Source: Alphaproteobacteria bacterium | Lineage (GTDB): Bacteria; Pseudomonadota; Alphaproteobacteria; UBA9219; RFNS01 | Direction: 5' to 3' | Assembly (NCBI GenBank): GCA_037200005.1 | Contig: JBBCGY010000002.1 | Location: 124,001 to 188,000, forward strand | DNA length: 64,000 nt | In this document: in pieces, positions 9,235-16,910 of the stretch | Layout: the number at the start of each line of letters is the position of its first letter | How positions within the stretch are numbered: the stretch's first letter is position 1 | The notes under the pieces: model-generated | Seen by the model: only the letters and a program-made list of their open reading frames with translations | Told to the model about the DNA's origin: nothing | The model's database searches: none | Made by a program: the position numbers and the translations under genes

Positions 9235-9236
9235 GC

Positions 9237-10262
9237 TTGACAGTCATACCTCATGATTCCGGCAAAAGAACCACGGCTTTAATCGTCAAGCCGATCCTTT
9301 CCGGCTCCCATGCCGCGCGCAGCCATGAGTCCATGCTGGCCGAGGCGCGGGGCCTCGCCGAAGCCATCGACCTTGCCGTCATCGATGCCGTCATTGCCAA
9401 GGTGTCTTCGCCATCCGCCGCGCACCTGCTTGGAAAGGGATGGGTCGAGAAAATCGGCCAGCAGATCGAAGAACATAAAATAGACCTGGCGATCGTCGAT
9501 CACGCTCTGGCGCCGATCCAGCAGCGCAATCTGGAACGCGCATGGAAAACCAAGGTTATCGACCGCACCGGCCTGATCCTGGAAATATTCGGCGCGCGCG
9601 CCCGGACGAAGGAAGGCCAGCTGCAGGTGGAACTGGCGTCGCTGAACTACCAGCGTTCCCGCCTGGTGCGGTCATGGACTCACCTTGAACGGCAGCGCGG
9701 CGGTTTCGGCTTTCTCGGCGGCCCCGGCGAATCTCAAATCGAGCTCGACCGCCGCCTGATCGATCATCGTATCCTCAAGATCAAAAACGAGCTGAAAGAT
9801 GTCCGCCGCACCCGTTCCTTGCAGCGCCGCGCCAGGGAAAAAGCGGCCATGCCCACGGTGGCGCTGGTGGGCTACACCAACTCCGGAAAATCGACTCTGT
9901 TCAACCGCCTCACGGCAGCGGACGCTCTAGCCAAAGACATGCTGTTCGCCACGCTCGATCCCGCCATGCGTTCGTTGAAGCTGCCGGGCAATCGAGAAGC
10001 GATCCTGTCCGATACGGTCGGATTTATCGCCGATCTGCCGACGCAGCTTATCGCCGCGTTCCGCGCTACGCTGGAAGAAGTCCAAAGCGCCGACGTTATT
10101 CTCCACGTCCGCGACATCGCGCATCCCGACACCAAGGCGCAGATGCAGGATGTCGAAACCGTTCTTGGCGAACTGGACATTCAGCCCGGCGACGCGCGCA
10201 TCATCCAGGTCTGGAACAAAATCGACTGCCTGCCCGAGGGAAGACCGGAAATTACTGGCTGA
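9237..10262 (+). CDS. hflX: GTPase HflX, main open frame (C-terminus frameshifted)
   Basis: Ribosome-associated GTPase that rescues or splits stalled ribosomes. The N-terminal HflX domain, the Gly-rich hinge (RQRGGFGFLGGPGESQIELD) and the G domain are present: G1 GYTNSGKST, G3 DTVGF and G4 NKID. The frame then ends at LPEGRPEITG, before the G5 motif and the C-terminal domain. Removing one G at 10238-10240 extends it as PEEDRK. The start is TTG 9237, with no in-frame ATG near the expected N-terminus and no strong ribosome site, suggesting translational coupling to hfq. As it stands the protein lacks about the last 100 residues. Confidence 0.85.
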   Translation: MTVIPHDSGKRTTALIVKPILSGSHAARSHESMLAEARGLAEAIDLAVIDAVIAKVSSPSAAHLLGKGWVEKIGQQIEEHKIDLAIVDHALAPIQQRNLERAWKTKVIDRTGLILEIFGARARTKEGQLQVELASLNYQRSRLVRSWTHLERQRGGFGFLGGPGESQIELDRRLIDHRILKIKNELKDVRRTRSLQRRAREKAAMPTVALVGYTNSGKSTLFNRLTAADALAKDMLFATLDPAMRSLKLPGNREAILSDTVGFIADLPTQLIAAFRATLEEVQSADVILHVRDIAHPDTKAQMQDVETVLGELDIQPGDARIIQVWNKIDCLPEGRPEITG

Positions 10263-10590
10263 AGAAGCATCTCGCCAAAGTTTCGACGCTACCCATGCTT
10301 CGCCGGACTCGCCGAAGTCAAGCATCACGGCGGCGCGGGCGTGGCGGCGATATCGGCCCTGACGGGAGAGGCATTCCGGTATTGCTGCGGCAAATAGAAG
10401 CGGCCCTGGGCCCAAGCGGAGGAAATCGTCCGGATCAAAATTCCTCTGGCCGACGGCGCCGCGATGGCCTGGATCCATTCGCATGGAAGAATTATCAGCC
10501 GTCAATGACATAAACGAGACAGCCGAGGTAGAAATAGCGTTGTATCAAGCCGATCTTGGCCGTTTCGGCAGCGGTTTATGGGGTAGACTG
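10263..10590 (+). pseudogene. hflX: hflX 3' remnant spread over several frames
   Basis: The missing HflX C-terminus can be read here only by changing frame repeatedly. Pieces seen: FAGLAEVKHHGGAGVAAISA followed by LTGE (the G5 SALTGEG region), then IPVLLRQIEAAL, then AQAEEIVRIKIPLADGAAMA and WIHSHG, then NDINETAEVEIALYQADLGR. The slips fall near 10281-10298, at 10368-10371 (one G missing), at 10408-10410 (one G extra) and near 10484-10503. No promoter or new start makes sense of these fragments separately. Confidence 0.75.
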
Positions 10591-10616
10591 CAAAGAATCA
10601 TAACGAGTCCCGCAAA

Positions 10617-11468
10617 ATGCTCCCTATCGATCCCCAGAAAGTCACGGAATTCCTGCGCGAGGTAGGGCGCACCGTTATCATGCCGCGATGGCGTAATCTG
10701 CAGGCCGGAGACATCGCCGAAAAAAGCGGCCCGCATGATCTGGTGACGATCGCCGACAAGGAAGCGGAGAAGGCCTTAGCGCCTATGCTTCAGGGTATTC
10801 TGCCGGGGTCCCTGGTTCTCGGCGAGGAGAGCTATGCCGCCGACCCGGCCGTGCTCAAGGCGCTGCAATCGGAATATCCCGTATGGATCATCGATCCCAT
10901 CGACGGGACAAGCTCATTCGCTTCCGGCAAGGAAGATTTCGGCACCATCGTCGCGCTGGCACATCGCGGCGAGGTTCTAACGGGATGGATTCACCATACG
11001 ATCACGGGGGATACATTGACCGTCGAACGAGGCGGGGGGGCGTGGTTCCGGGGCGAACGATTAAAGATGCTGCCCTCGGTTCCGTTCGCGCAAATGCACG
11101 GCATCGTCGGCATCCGCCTGCAGCCATGGCTCAAGAAATATCCGGAAAAAGACAAGCCGACCTATGACGCGCGCGGCTTCATGGCCTGCGATGTTTACGC
11201 AACGCTTCTGACGCCGCAGAAACTTTTCAACAGAAGCGAAGGCAGGCAATATCATTTTCGTGCCTCCAGCGGCTTCACCCATCCGTGGGACGACGCCGCC
11301 GGGGTTCTGGCGATACGCGAATCCGGGGGCGAAGTCATGAACTGGGACGGCGAGCTATACCGCCCCGACATGTTCGATGACGGCCTTATCATCGCGCCCT
11401 GTTATGACGATTGCGTCAGGCTGCGCGACTGGCTTAACCCGGCTTATCTGGCTTTTCGCGGGAAGTAA
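10617..11468 (+). CDS. Inositol monophosphatase-family protein
   Basis: 283 residues of the Mg-dependent IMPase/FBPase fold. Metal-binding motifs are GEESY (about residues 62-66), WIIDPIDGTSSF (about 89-100) and WDDAAGVLAIRESGG near the C-terminus. Possible substrates are inositol phosphates, histidinol phosphate or PAP; the sequence does not decide between them. It is distinct from the SuhB-like copy at 46224. The start ATG 10617 lies just beyond the decayed end of hflX, and the two may share a transcript. Confidence 0.88.
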   Translation: MLPIDPQKVTEFLREVGRTVIMPRWRNLQAGDIAEKSGPHDLVTIADKEAEKALAPMLQGILPGSLVLGEESYAADPAVLKALQSEYPVWIIDPIDGTSSFASGKEDFGTIVALAHRGEVLTGWIHHTITGDTLTVERGGGAWFRGERLKMLPSVPFAQMHGIVGIRLQPWLKKYPEKDKPTYDARGFMACDVYATLLTPQKLFNRSEGRQYHFRASSGFTHPWDDAAGVLAIRESGGEVMNWDGELYRPDMFDDGLIIAPCYDDCVRLRDWLNPAYLAFRGK

Positions 11469-11477
11469 AAAAGAGAT

Positions 11478-11744
11478 TTATGATTGCTGCTTGCCATGGC
11501 GAACGCGCAGGATGAAGACTTGGTTTGCCACGACGGAATAGCGGATAATGTAGGGATATACGAGGGTGAGTTCGCGCAAATTCTGGCTAACCAGCCTTCC
11601 TCTATGCGGGAATAGAGCCAGGTCGTTTCCGGCCTCTATGAGACGCACGCCCATATCCTCTGCCGCTCTTGGACGAAAGTCGCTGATATAACTGCGGATT
11701 CTTTGAACATCGGCGAGGGCCGATGCCGTCCATACGATGTCCAT
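11478..11744 (-). CDS. ParE/RelE-superfamily toxin
   Basis: 88 residues of the ParE/RelE fold: MDIVWTASALADVQRIRSYI opens the domain, PRAAEDMGVRLIEAG and LFPHRGRLVSQNLRELTL form the middle, and YIIRYSVVANQVFILRVRHGKQ is the usual last strands with the conserved R-x-R-H-G-x-Q tail. ParE members inhibit gyrase and RelE members cut mRNA; this one looks more ParE-like by its RIRSYI and R.RHG motifs, but activity cannot be told. It starts on the last base of the antitoxin stop (TGATG), so the pair is translationally coupled. Confidence 0.88.
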   Translation of the reverse strand: MDIVWTASALADVQRIRSYISDFRPRAAEDMGVRLIEAGNDLALFPHRGRLVSQNLRELTLVYPYIIRYSVVANQVFILRVRHGKQQS

Positions 11745-11923
11745 CAGCGGAGGGGCGGAGCCGGGCAGGGCAATTCATCGGGCTTGCCCCAAGATCGCAG
11801 CCATCGCACGACATCCTTATGCGGTACGACGCGCCCGGCGGCGACATCTGCCTGAGCTTCGGCCAAAGCGCGCTTCTCCGCATCCTCGTCAATGGCGTCA
11901 AAAATAGGGCTAGGATCTGTCAT
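11744..11923 (-). CDS. Antitoxin of the ParE/RelE-like pair
   Basis: 59 residues from MTDPSPIFDAIDEDAEKRAL. The acidic helix plus AEAQADVAAGRVVPHKDVVR and the end WLRSWGKPDELP match small antitoxins paired with ParE toxins, which bind the toxin and repress the operon. The ATG at 11923 was chosen over the frame's upstream ATG because GGAGAA precedes it at good spacing on the minus strand. The pair sits alone between two plus-strand operons. Confidence 0.82.
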   Translation of the reverse strand: MTDPSPIFDAIDEDAEKRALAEAQADVAAGRVVPHKDVVRWLRSWGKPDELPCPAPPLR

Positions 11924-12067
11924 GCTCGGGATTCTCCATATCCTCAATCGAGACCAATGCATCATATCATACTATTTTTATAACCGACACAATTTTAAGA
12001 TTTGCTTAGCAACCTCTTGGAATGCTTTTATAAAGGCTCTAGAATATAAGTGAAAAACAGGATCATT

Positions 12068-13144
12068 ATGAAAACCATCATCGTCGACAAAATCGCATCC
12101 ATCGCCCAGGCCTGCAATCTGCGGCATGAATTGCGCGTCGCCACCGACAATATCCCGAGCGAGGAAGGCACGGTGCTGGTCGTGGAAATTCTGACCAACA
12201 AATCCACCTACAACACGTTGGAGCTTATCGACGGACGCATGGCGAAGGTTGCCAAGGGCGATATCGTCGTCGGCGCGCTCGGCCATCGCCAGGCCTTGTT
12301 CGGCTATTCGGGGCATCTGCCGGAGCAGGTGAAAGAAGGCGACGTTATTCAGATGCTGAATATCGGCGGCGTTCTCGGCATCTGCGATTCCATCAATCCC
12401 GACAGGGGCACGCCGTTCGATTGCCGGGTTCTCGGCGTTGTGCTGCAGTTCCCTTATCTGGGTGAGCGGATCGGCGTTCCGGCGCGGGTCGGCTATGGGC
12501 CGCTGGATTACAGCGCCGGGGTCAACATCCAGGGCGTACCCGTGGTCGCGCTGGCGGGCACTTGCATGGAAGCGGGAAAGACCGCCGCCGCTTGCGCCAT
12601 CATCAGCCGGATGAAACGGCGCGGATTGTCGGTCCACGCCTTCAAGGCGACGGGGGTTTCGCTACGGCGCGATATTCTGGCGATGGAAGACGCGGGAGCC
12701 AAGCGCAGCGCGATCTTCACCGACTTCGGCATCGTCACGACCACGGCCAAGACCGGCCCGGCGATCACGCGCACCCTGCTTACGGAAATGGCGCAGGGTA
12801 AGCCGGATGTCATCGTCTTTGAACTCGGCGACGGGCTGCTCGGCGCGTATGGCGTGGAAGCGATCCTTTTGCAGGAAGATATCCGCACGGCGCTGACCGC
12901 CGTCGTGCTGTCGGCGAACGATCCTGTCGCGGCCTGGGGCGGCGTAAAATTGCTGCGGGAGAGATTCAATATCGAGCCAAGCGCCGTGACCGGCCCGGCG
13001 ACCGACAATGCCGTCGGCGTCAATATCATCCACGAGCAGATGGGCGTTCCCGCGATCAACGCCATTACTAATGGCGCTGCCCTTGGCGATCAAATCATCG
13101 GCAAGGTATCTCCGGAATGGCGCGATAAGGCTGCCGGAGAATGA
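12068..13144 (+). CDS. P-loop NTPase of unknown function, coupled to argC
   Basis: 358 residues. The N-terminal half (to about residue 150) is a beta-rich unknown domain with GDIVVGALGHRQALFGYSGH. The second half is a CobQ/dethiobiotin-synthetase-like P-loop fold: Walker A AGTCMEAGKTAAACAI, KATGVSLRRD, and an acidic strand VIVFELGDGLLG. The fold resembles DUF1611-type proteins, but the N-terminus does not obviously match. It overlaps argC by ATGA and so probably works with the arginine or a related pathway; the reaction is unknown. The start is ATG 12068 with AGGA 6 bases ahead; an upstream GTG at 12050 is less likely. Confidence 0.75.
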   Translation: MKTIIVDKIASIAQACNLRHELRVATDNIPSEEGTVLVVEILTNKSTYNTLELIDGRMAKVAKGDIVVGALGHRQALFGYSGHLPEQVKEGDVIQMLNIGGVLGICDSINPDRGTPFDCRVLGVVLQFPYLGERIGVPARVGYGPLDYSAGVNIQGVPVVALAGTCMEAGKTAAACAIISRMKRRGLSVHAFKATGVSLRRDILAMEDAGAKRSAIFTDFGIVTTTAKTGPAITRTLLTEMAQGKPDVIVFELGDGLLGAYGVEAILLQEDIRTALTAVVLSANDPVAAWGGVKLLRERFNIEPSAVTGPATDNAVGVNIIHEQMGVPAINAITNGAALGDQIIGKVSPEWRDKAAGE

Positions 13145-14211
13145 GCGCGGCGGCAGGAAAAATACCCACCATCGTTCTTGGCGGCACAGGCTATGTCGCC
13201 GGGGAACTGCTGCGGCTGGTGGCGGGTCATCCGGGGCTGGAGCTTAGAGCGGCGCTGTCCGACAGCCAGCCGGGCGAGTTGGTGGCCGCGTCCTTCGCGC
13301 ATTTGCGCCCAGCCTATCCCGAACTTAAATTTTCCTCGCTCGATGAAGTCAGGCAAATCGTCGCGTCGCTTCCGGTTTCCGCTATTTTGTCCGCGGCCCC
13401 GCATGGCGTGTCGGCGGGATTGATCGACAGCCTGCTTTCGGCGGCGGAAGCGAAAGGCGCCGCGCCGCGCGTCGCCGATATATCGGCGGATTTCCGTTAT
13501 GCCACGGCTGCGGCCTATGAGGCCGTCTATAAGCATCCGCATGGCGCGCCTGGAAGGCTCGCGCAATTCACCTGCGCCGTGCCGGAGCATCTCGATAAAC
13601 TGGCGACCAGGCATGTCGCTCATCCCGGCTGCTTCGCCACCGCCATTCTGCTGGCCAGTGTGCCGCTGCTTAAGCTGAAGCTCATAGAGCCGGCGCTGTT
13701 CGTCGCGGGCATTACCGGCAGCACGGGTTCCGGACGCTCGCCGACGCCGGGCACGCATCACCCGCAACGCCATAGCGACCTATATGCCTATAACGCCCTT
13801 GGGCATCGGCATACGCCGGAGATTACGGCGCTCGCCGCCGCCGCATCGGGCGTCGAGGCTAATTTCCGTTTCGTGCCGCATTCCGGCCCGTTCGCGCGCG
13901 GCATTCACGTCACGGTTCAGGCCAAGGCGCGACAGCCCATTAAGACCGGCGATCTGCTGGCCGCGCTCGGCGATTTTTATCAATCGTCGCCCCTCGTGCA
14001 TGTCGGCAAAGACATGCCGCGCATCAAGGATGTCGCCGCCAGCAATTACGCGCGCATCGGCGCGGTTGCCGATGGCGAGACTGTTGCCGTCATGTGCGCG
14101 ATCGATAATCTGGCCAAGGGCGCGGCGGGCGGCGCGATCCAGTGGATGAACCGGATGCTCGGTTTGCCGGAAACGATGGGCCTCGCCGCGCCCGCGCCGG
14201 GATGGACCTAA
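13141..14211 (+). CDS. argC: N-acetyl-gamma-glutamyl-phosphate reductase ArgC
   Basis: 356 residues. It carries an NAD(P)-binding start (IVLGGTGYVAGELLRL), the active-site Cys in VAHPGCFATAILL, the GITGSTGSGRSPTPGTHHPQ loop, and the C-terminal NLAKGAAGGAIQWMN signature. It reduces N-acetylglutamyl phosphate to the semialdehyde, the third step of arginine synthesis. The loop with THHPQRH and YNALGHRHTPE recalls the longer ArgC/LysY subtype. It overlaps the preceding P-loop gene by 4 bases and the argD start by about 10. Confidence 0.93.
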   Translation: MSAAAGKIPTIVLGGTGYVAGELLRLVAGHPGLELRAALSDSQPGELVAASFAHLRPAYPELKFSSLDEVRQIVASLPVSAILSAAPHGVSAGLIDSLLSAAEAKGAAPRVADISADFRYATAAAYEAVYKHPHGAPGRLAQFTCAVPEHLDKLATRHVAHPGCFATAILLASVPLLKLKLIEPALFVAGITGSTGSGRSPTPGTHHPQRHSDLYAYNALGHRHTPEITALAAAASGVEANFRFVPHSGPFARGIHVTVQAKARQPIKTGDLLAALGDFYQSSPLVHVGKDMPRIKDVAASNYARIGAVADGETVAVMCAIDNLAKGAAGGAIQWMNRMLGLPETMGLAAPAPGWT

Positions 14212-15344
14212 GCCCCATGGACCATCTCGCGCCGGTCTATTCGCAATATCCTCTCGATATAATTGGAGGGGAGGGCGTTTATCTCACCACGAAGGATGGA
14301 CGCCGTATCCTGGATTTATATGGCGGCCATGCGGTCGCGGCCTTGGGCTACGGCCATCCGCGCTGGCTGGCGGTTCTGGAAGCGCAGGCGAAATCGCTGG
14401 TGTTTCAAAGCAACGCCGTGGCCGTCGATGTGCGGCATAGGGCGGCGAAAAGACTGGCGGAATTTTGCGGTCTTGGCCTCGATACGGTCTTCTTCGTCAA
14501 TTCCGGGGCGGAAGCCAACGAAAATGCCCTCAAAATCGCCTGCAAGCTGACCGGCAGAAGAAAGATCGTCGCCGTCGAGGGGAGCTTTCACGGACGGACC
14601 GCGGCGGCCGGTGCGGTGACGTGGGGCGCGCAGAAGAAATGGTACGGCTTTCCGCAAGCGCCCTTCGACGCGGTTTTTATTCCCGGCACGGTCGAAGCGG
14701 CGTCGGGCATTTCTGACGATACAGCAGGAATCATCGTCGAGCCGGTTCAGGGCGTCGCCGGAGCGCTCGATCTGCCTCAGGAATTTTTGCAGGCGCTGCG
14801 CAAGCGCGCTACCGAAATCGGCGCGGTGCTGATTTTCGACGAGGTGCAATCCGGCGTGGGGCGCACCGGCTATCCCTTCGCCGCCAATATGGTCGGCGTT
14901 ACGCCCGATATCATCACGACGGCTAAGGCGCTGGGCGCTGGATTTCCGGTTTCGGCGATACTGCTCGCGGCATCCGTGGCATCTGAACTAAAGACCGACG
15001 ATCTGGGCACGACCTTTGGTGGAGGCCCGATGGCTTGCGCGCTGGTCGAGGCCGTGGTCGACATCATCGAGTCCGAGAAGCTCATGGATAATGTGCGGGC
15101 GCGTTCGGAGCAGATACGGCAGCGCTGTATCATCGGGCCGGTGACCGGCGCGCAGGGCGCGGGCCTTTTGCTGGGCCTGAGAACGTCCCGCCCGGCCAAG
15201 GACGTGCAGGCGGAACTGCTGCGGCATGACATATTCCTGGGCGGCAGCGCCGATCCGAACGTCATGCGCATTCTCGCGCCTTATACCTTAGGCGGCGAGC
15301 ATGTCAAGCAATTGCGGGATGCGCTGTTACGGATTGGCGGCTAA
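14202..15344 (+). CDS. argD: Acetylornithine aminotransferase family ArgD
   Basis: 380 residues, class-III PLP aminotransferase. It shows LDLYGGHAVAALGYGHP, the phosphate-binding NSGAEANENALKIA, the FHGRT motif, Asp of FDEVQSG, and the PLP Lys in TTAKALGAGFP. It converts N-acetylglutamate semialdehyde to acetylornithine. The frame extends upstream inside argC, but homologs begin near DHLAPVYSQYPLDI, so ATG 14202 or 14217 is the start. The stop overlaps that of the convergent membrane-protein gene by four bases. Confidence 0.92.
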   Translation: MDLSPMDHLAPVYSQYPLDIIGGEGVYLTTKDGRRILDLYGGHAVAALGYGHPRWLAVLEAQAKSLVFQSNAVAVDVRHRAAKRLAEFCGLGLDTVFFVNSGAEANENALKIACKLTGRRKIVAVEGSFHGRTAAAGAVTWGAQKKWYGFPQAPFDAVFIPGTVEAASGISDDTAGIIVEPVQGVAGALDLPQEFLQALRKRATEIGAVLIFDEVQSGVGRTGYPFAANMVGVTPDIITTAKALGAGFPVSAILLAASVASELKTDDLGTTFGGGPMACALVEAVVDIIESEKLMDNVRARSEQIRQRCIIGPVTGAQGAGLLLGLRTSRPAKDVQAELLRHDIFLGGSADPNVMRILAPYTLGGEHVKQLRDALLRIGG

Positions 15345-16825
15345 CGCCGCAGAAGCCAAGAGGCGCTCTCCGGCAGCGGCGCGACATATTGCGATCTGGC
15401 TTTGGGCACCATGGATGTGATCGAAGTCGAATAGTCGCCTGGGGTCTGCGGCCTGATTGCCATGCCGACGGCCTCGCCAAAGCCGCTAAACACGCCGATG
15501 AACACCATGATCCCGAGGATCGCCCTGGATGCATGTCGCTCCGGCGTGCGCAGCCCCTCGATCGTGTTGAGAATAACGAGCGTTATGGGCAGCATTGAGC
15601 CGTGCAACATGATTTCGTTGCACAATCCTACTTTAAAGAACGGCATGGCCAGCAACAGGCCGACAGCGGCGGCGGCTGGCGGCTCAATGGCGCGCCGAGC
15701 GGCATATGCCGCCAGCGCGAAAACGCCGAATTCGAGCATGACGAAAAGCGCATAGCGTCCGACGAATTCAGCAAGCGGCATGTCGCCTAGCGTAGTCCAT
15801 TTCTCCTGCAAAAATGGGCCAAGGCTGTAATAAGCAGCGAGCAGCGCCAGAGGAATAAGGGCGGCTATGTTCCGCGCGCTCAGGAGGCTGGGGATATTCC
15901 GCAGATGGAGCGCCGCGACGATGATGGCGAAGGAAAGAGCGGTGAAGGGCGACCAGAACGCCAGCACGGTAAAAATACCCGCCGCTCTTTTCATAAACCA
16001 GGGTTTGTCCCAGCCTTGATAAAGCAGCGAAGCTCCAAGCCATGCCGCGACGGCATGCTGCGGCATCCATGACAGGGAGTAGCTTTGCGCCCCCATGATC
16101 CATCCATGAGGAAACCTCATCCATTCTTCGATATATAGCTCGGCTTCGGTTCCCTTCGGGTGCGGATGAACCCAATGGATAAAATCCGATTTGATGATAT
16201 CCAGCCCGATGAAATCCAATCCGCCGAAAAACAGGACGATCAGGACAATGGCGGCGATCCATGCCGGATTCTTCGTCTCGCGCGTGGCAAGAAGGAGGAA
16301 AAGCAGAACGCCGAGCGCCATCCAGGCGCAGAACAGAAATTGCGAGGGCTGGCCGATCAGCTTCGACAGCAGCGCGGGCACGACGTAAAAACCGATTCCG
16401 TAACGCAGGATTTCCGGGCTTTGGGTGCTTTGGAAGATGACCGGCCAGTCATGTTTGACCAGATCGTTGTATATCAAGCGATGCTTGACCAAATCTATAA
16501 ACGCCACGCCTTCGATCAGCGGGCTGGTTCCGCTTAAGGCGACGACGATGATCGCCGCCAGCGCCAGAACGATGAGGCGCGCGGCGGGAATTTTCGCGGT
16601 GCGCTCGAAATCCGGCAGCACGCACCATAGGGTGAGAAGGGCTAAGGGGACGCCAATCCATGGCGTAAGCCATCCCAGTTCGACGGCAACCGCCGGAAGC
16701 GCGAGATAGGCAATGGCAAGAAAATGCAGGCCATCGGCTTTGGAACGAACCAAGGAGGCGCATGCTGCGCCTCGGTCTTTACGGAAAATCGAATGCCGGA
16801 TTAATGTTTCAAAACGTTGCAGCAT
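15341..16825 (-). CDS. Polytopic membrane protein, paralog 1
   Basis: 494 residues with about ten hydrophobic segments (for example LALAAIIVVALSGTSPLI and LFLLLATRE flanks). It is similar along its whole length to the next gene: shared K-A-D-x-L start, AIAYL.LP, VELGWL.PWIG, LVKHDWPVIF-type loop and an almost identical C-terminus YVAPLPESASWLLRR. A large loop has E-x-R-F-P-H-G-W-I-M and SWMPQHAVAAWLGASL. The overall look is that of a GT-C-like or other lipid/sugar membrane enzyme, but no catalytic motif is clear, so function is unknown. The stop overlaps that of argD on the opposite strand. Confidence 0.8.
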   Translation of the reverse strand: MLQRFETLIRHSIFRKDRGAACASLVRSKADGLHFLAIAYLALPAVAVELGWLTPWIGVPLALLTLWCVLPDFERTAKIPAARLIVLALAAIIVVALSGTSPLIEGVAFIDLVKHRLIYNDLVKHDWPVIFQSTQSPEILRYGIGFYVVPALLSKLIGQPSQFLFCAWMALGVLLFLLLATRETKNPAWIAAIVLIVLFFGGLDFIGLDIIKSDFIHWVHPHPKGTEAELYIEEWMRFPHGWIMGAQSYSLSWMPQHAVAAWLGASLLYQGWDKPWFMKRAAGIFTVLAFWSPFTALSFAIIVAALHLRNIPSLLSARNIAALIPLALLAAYYSLGPFLQEKWTTLGDMPLAEFVGRYALFVMLEFGVFALAAYAARRAIEPPAAAAVGLLLAMPFFKVGLCNEIMLHGSMLPITLVILNTIEGLRTPERHASRAILGIMVFIGVFSGFGEAVGMAIRPQTPGDYSTSITSMVPKARSQYVAPLPESASWLLRR

Positions 16826-16910
16826 AACCGGCGTGCCTCACGACAAAGAATTTCAGTAATTTAATGTCCTGAAAATTAACAAACGGCTAAATTGTCCGGC
16901 AATGGCGCGA

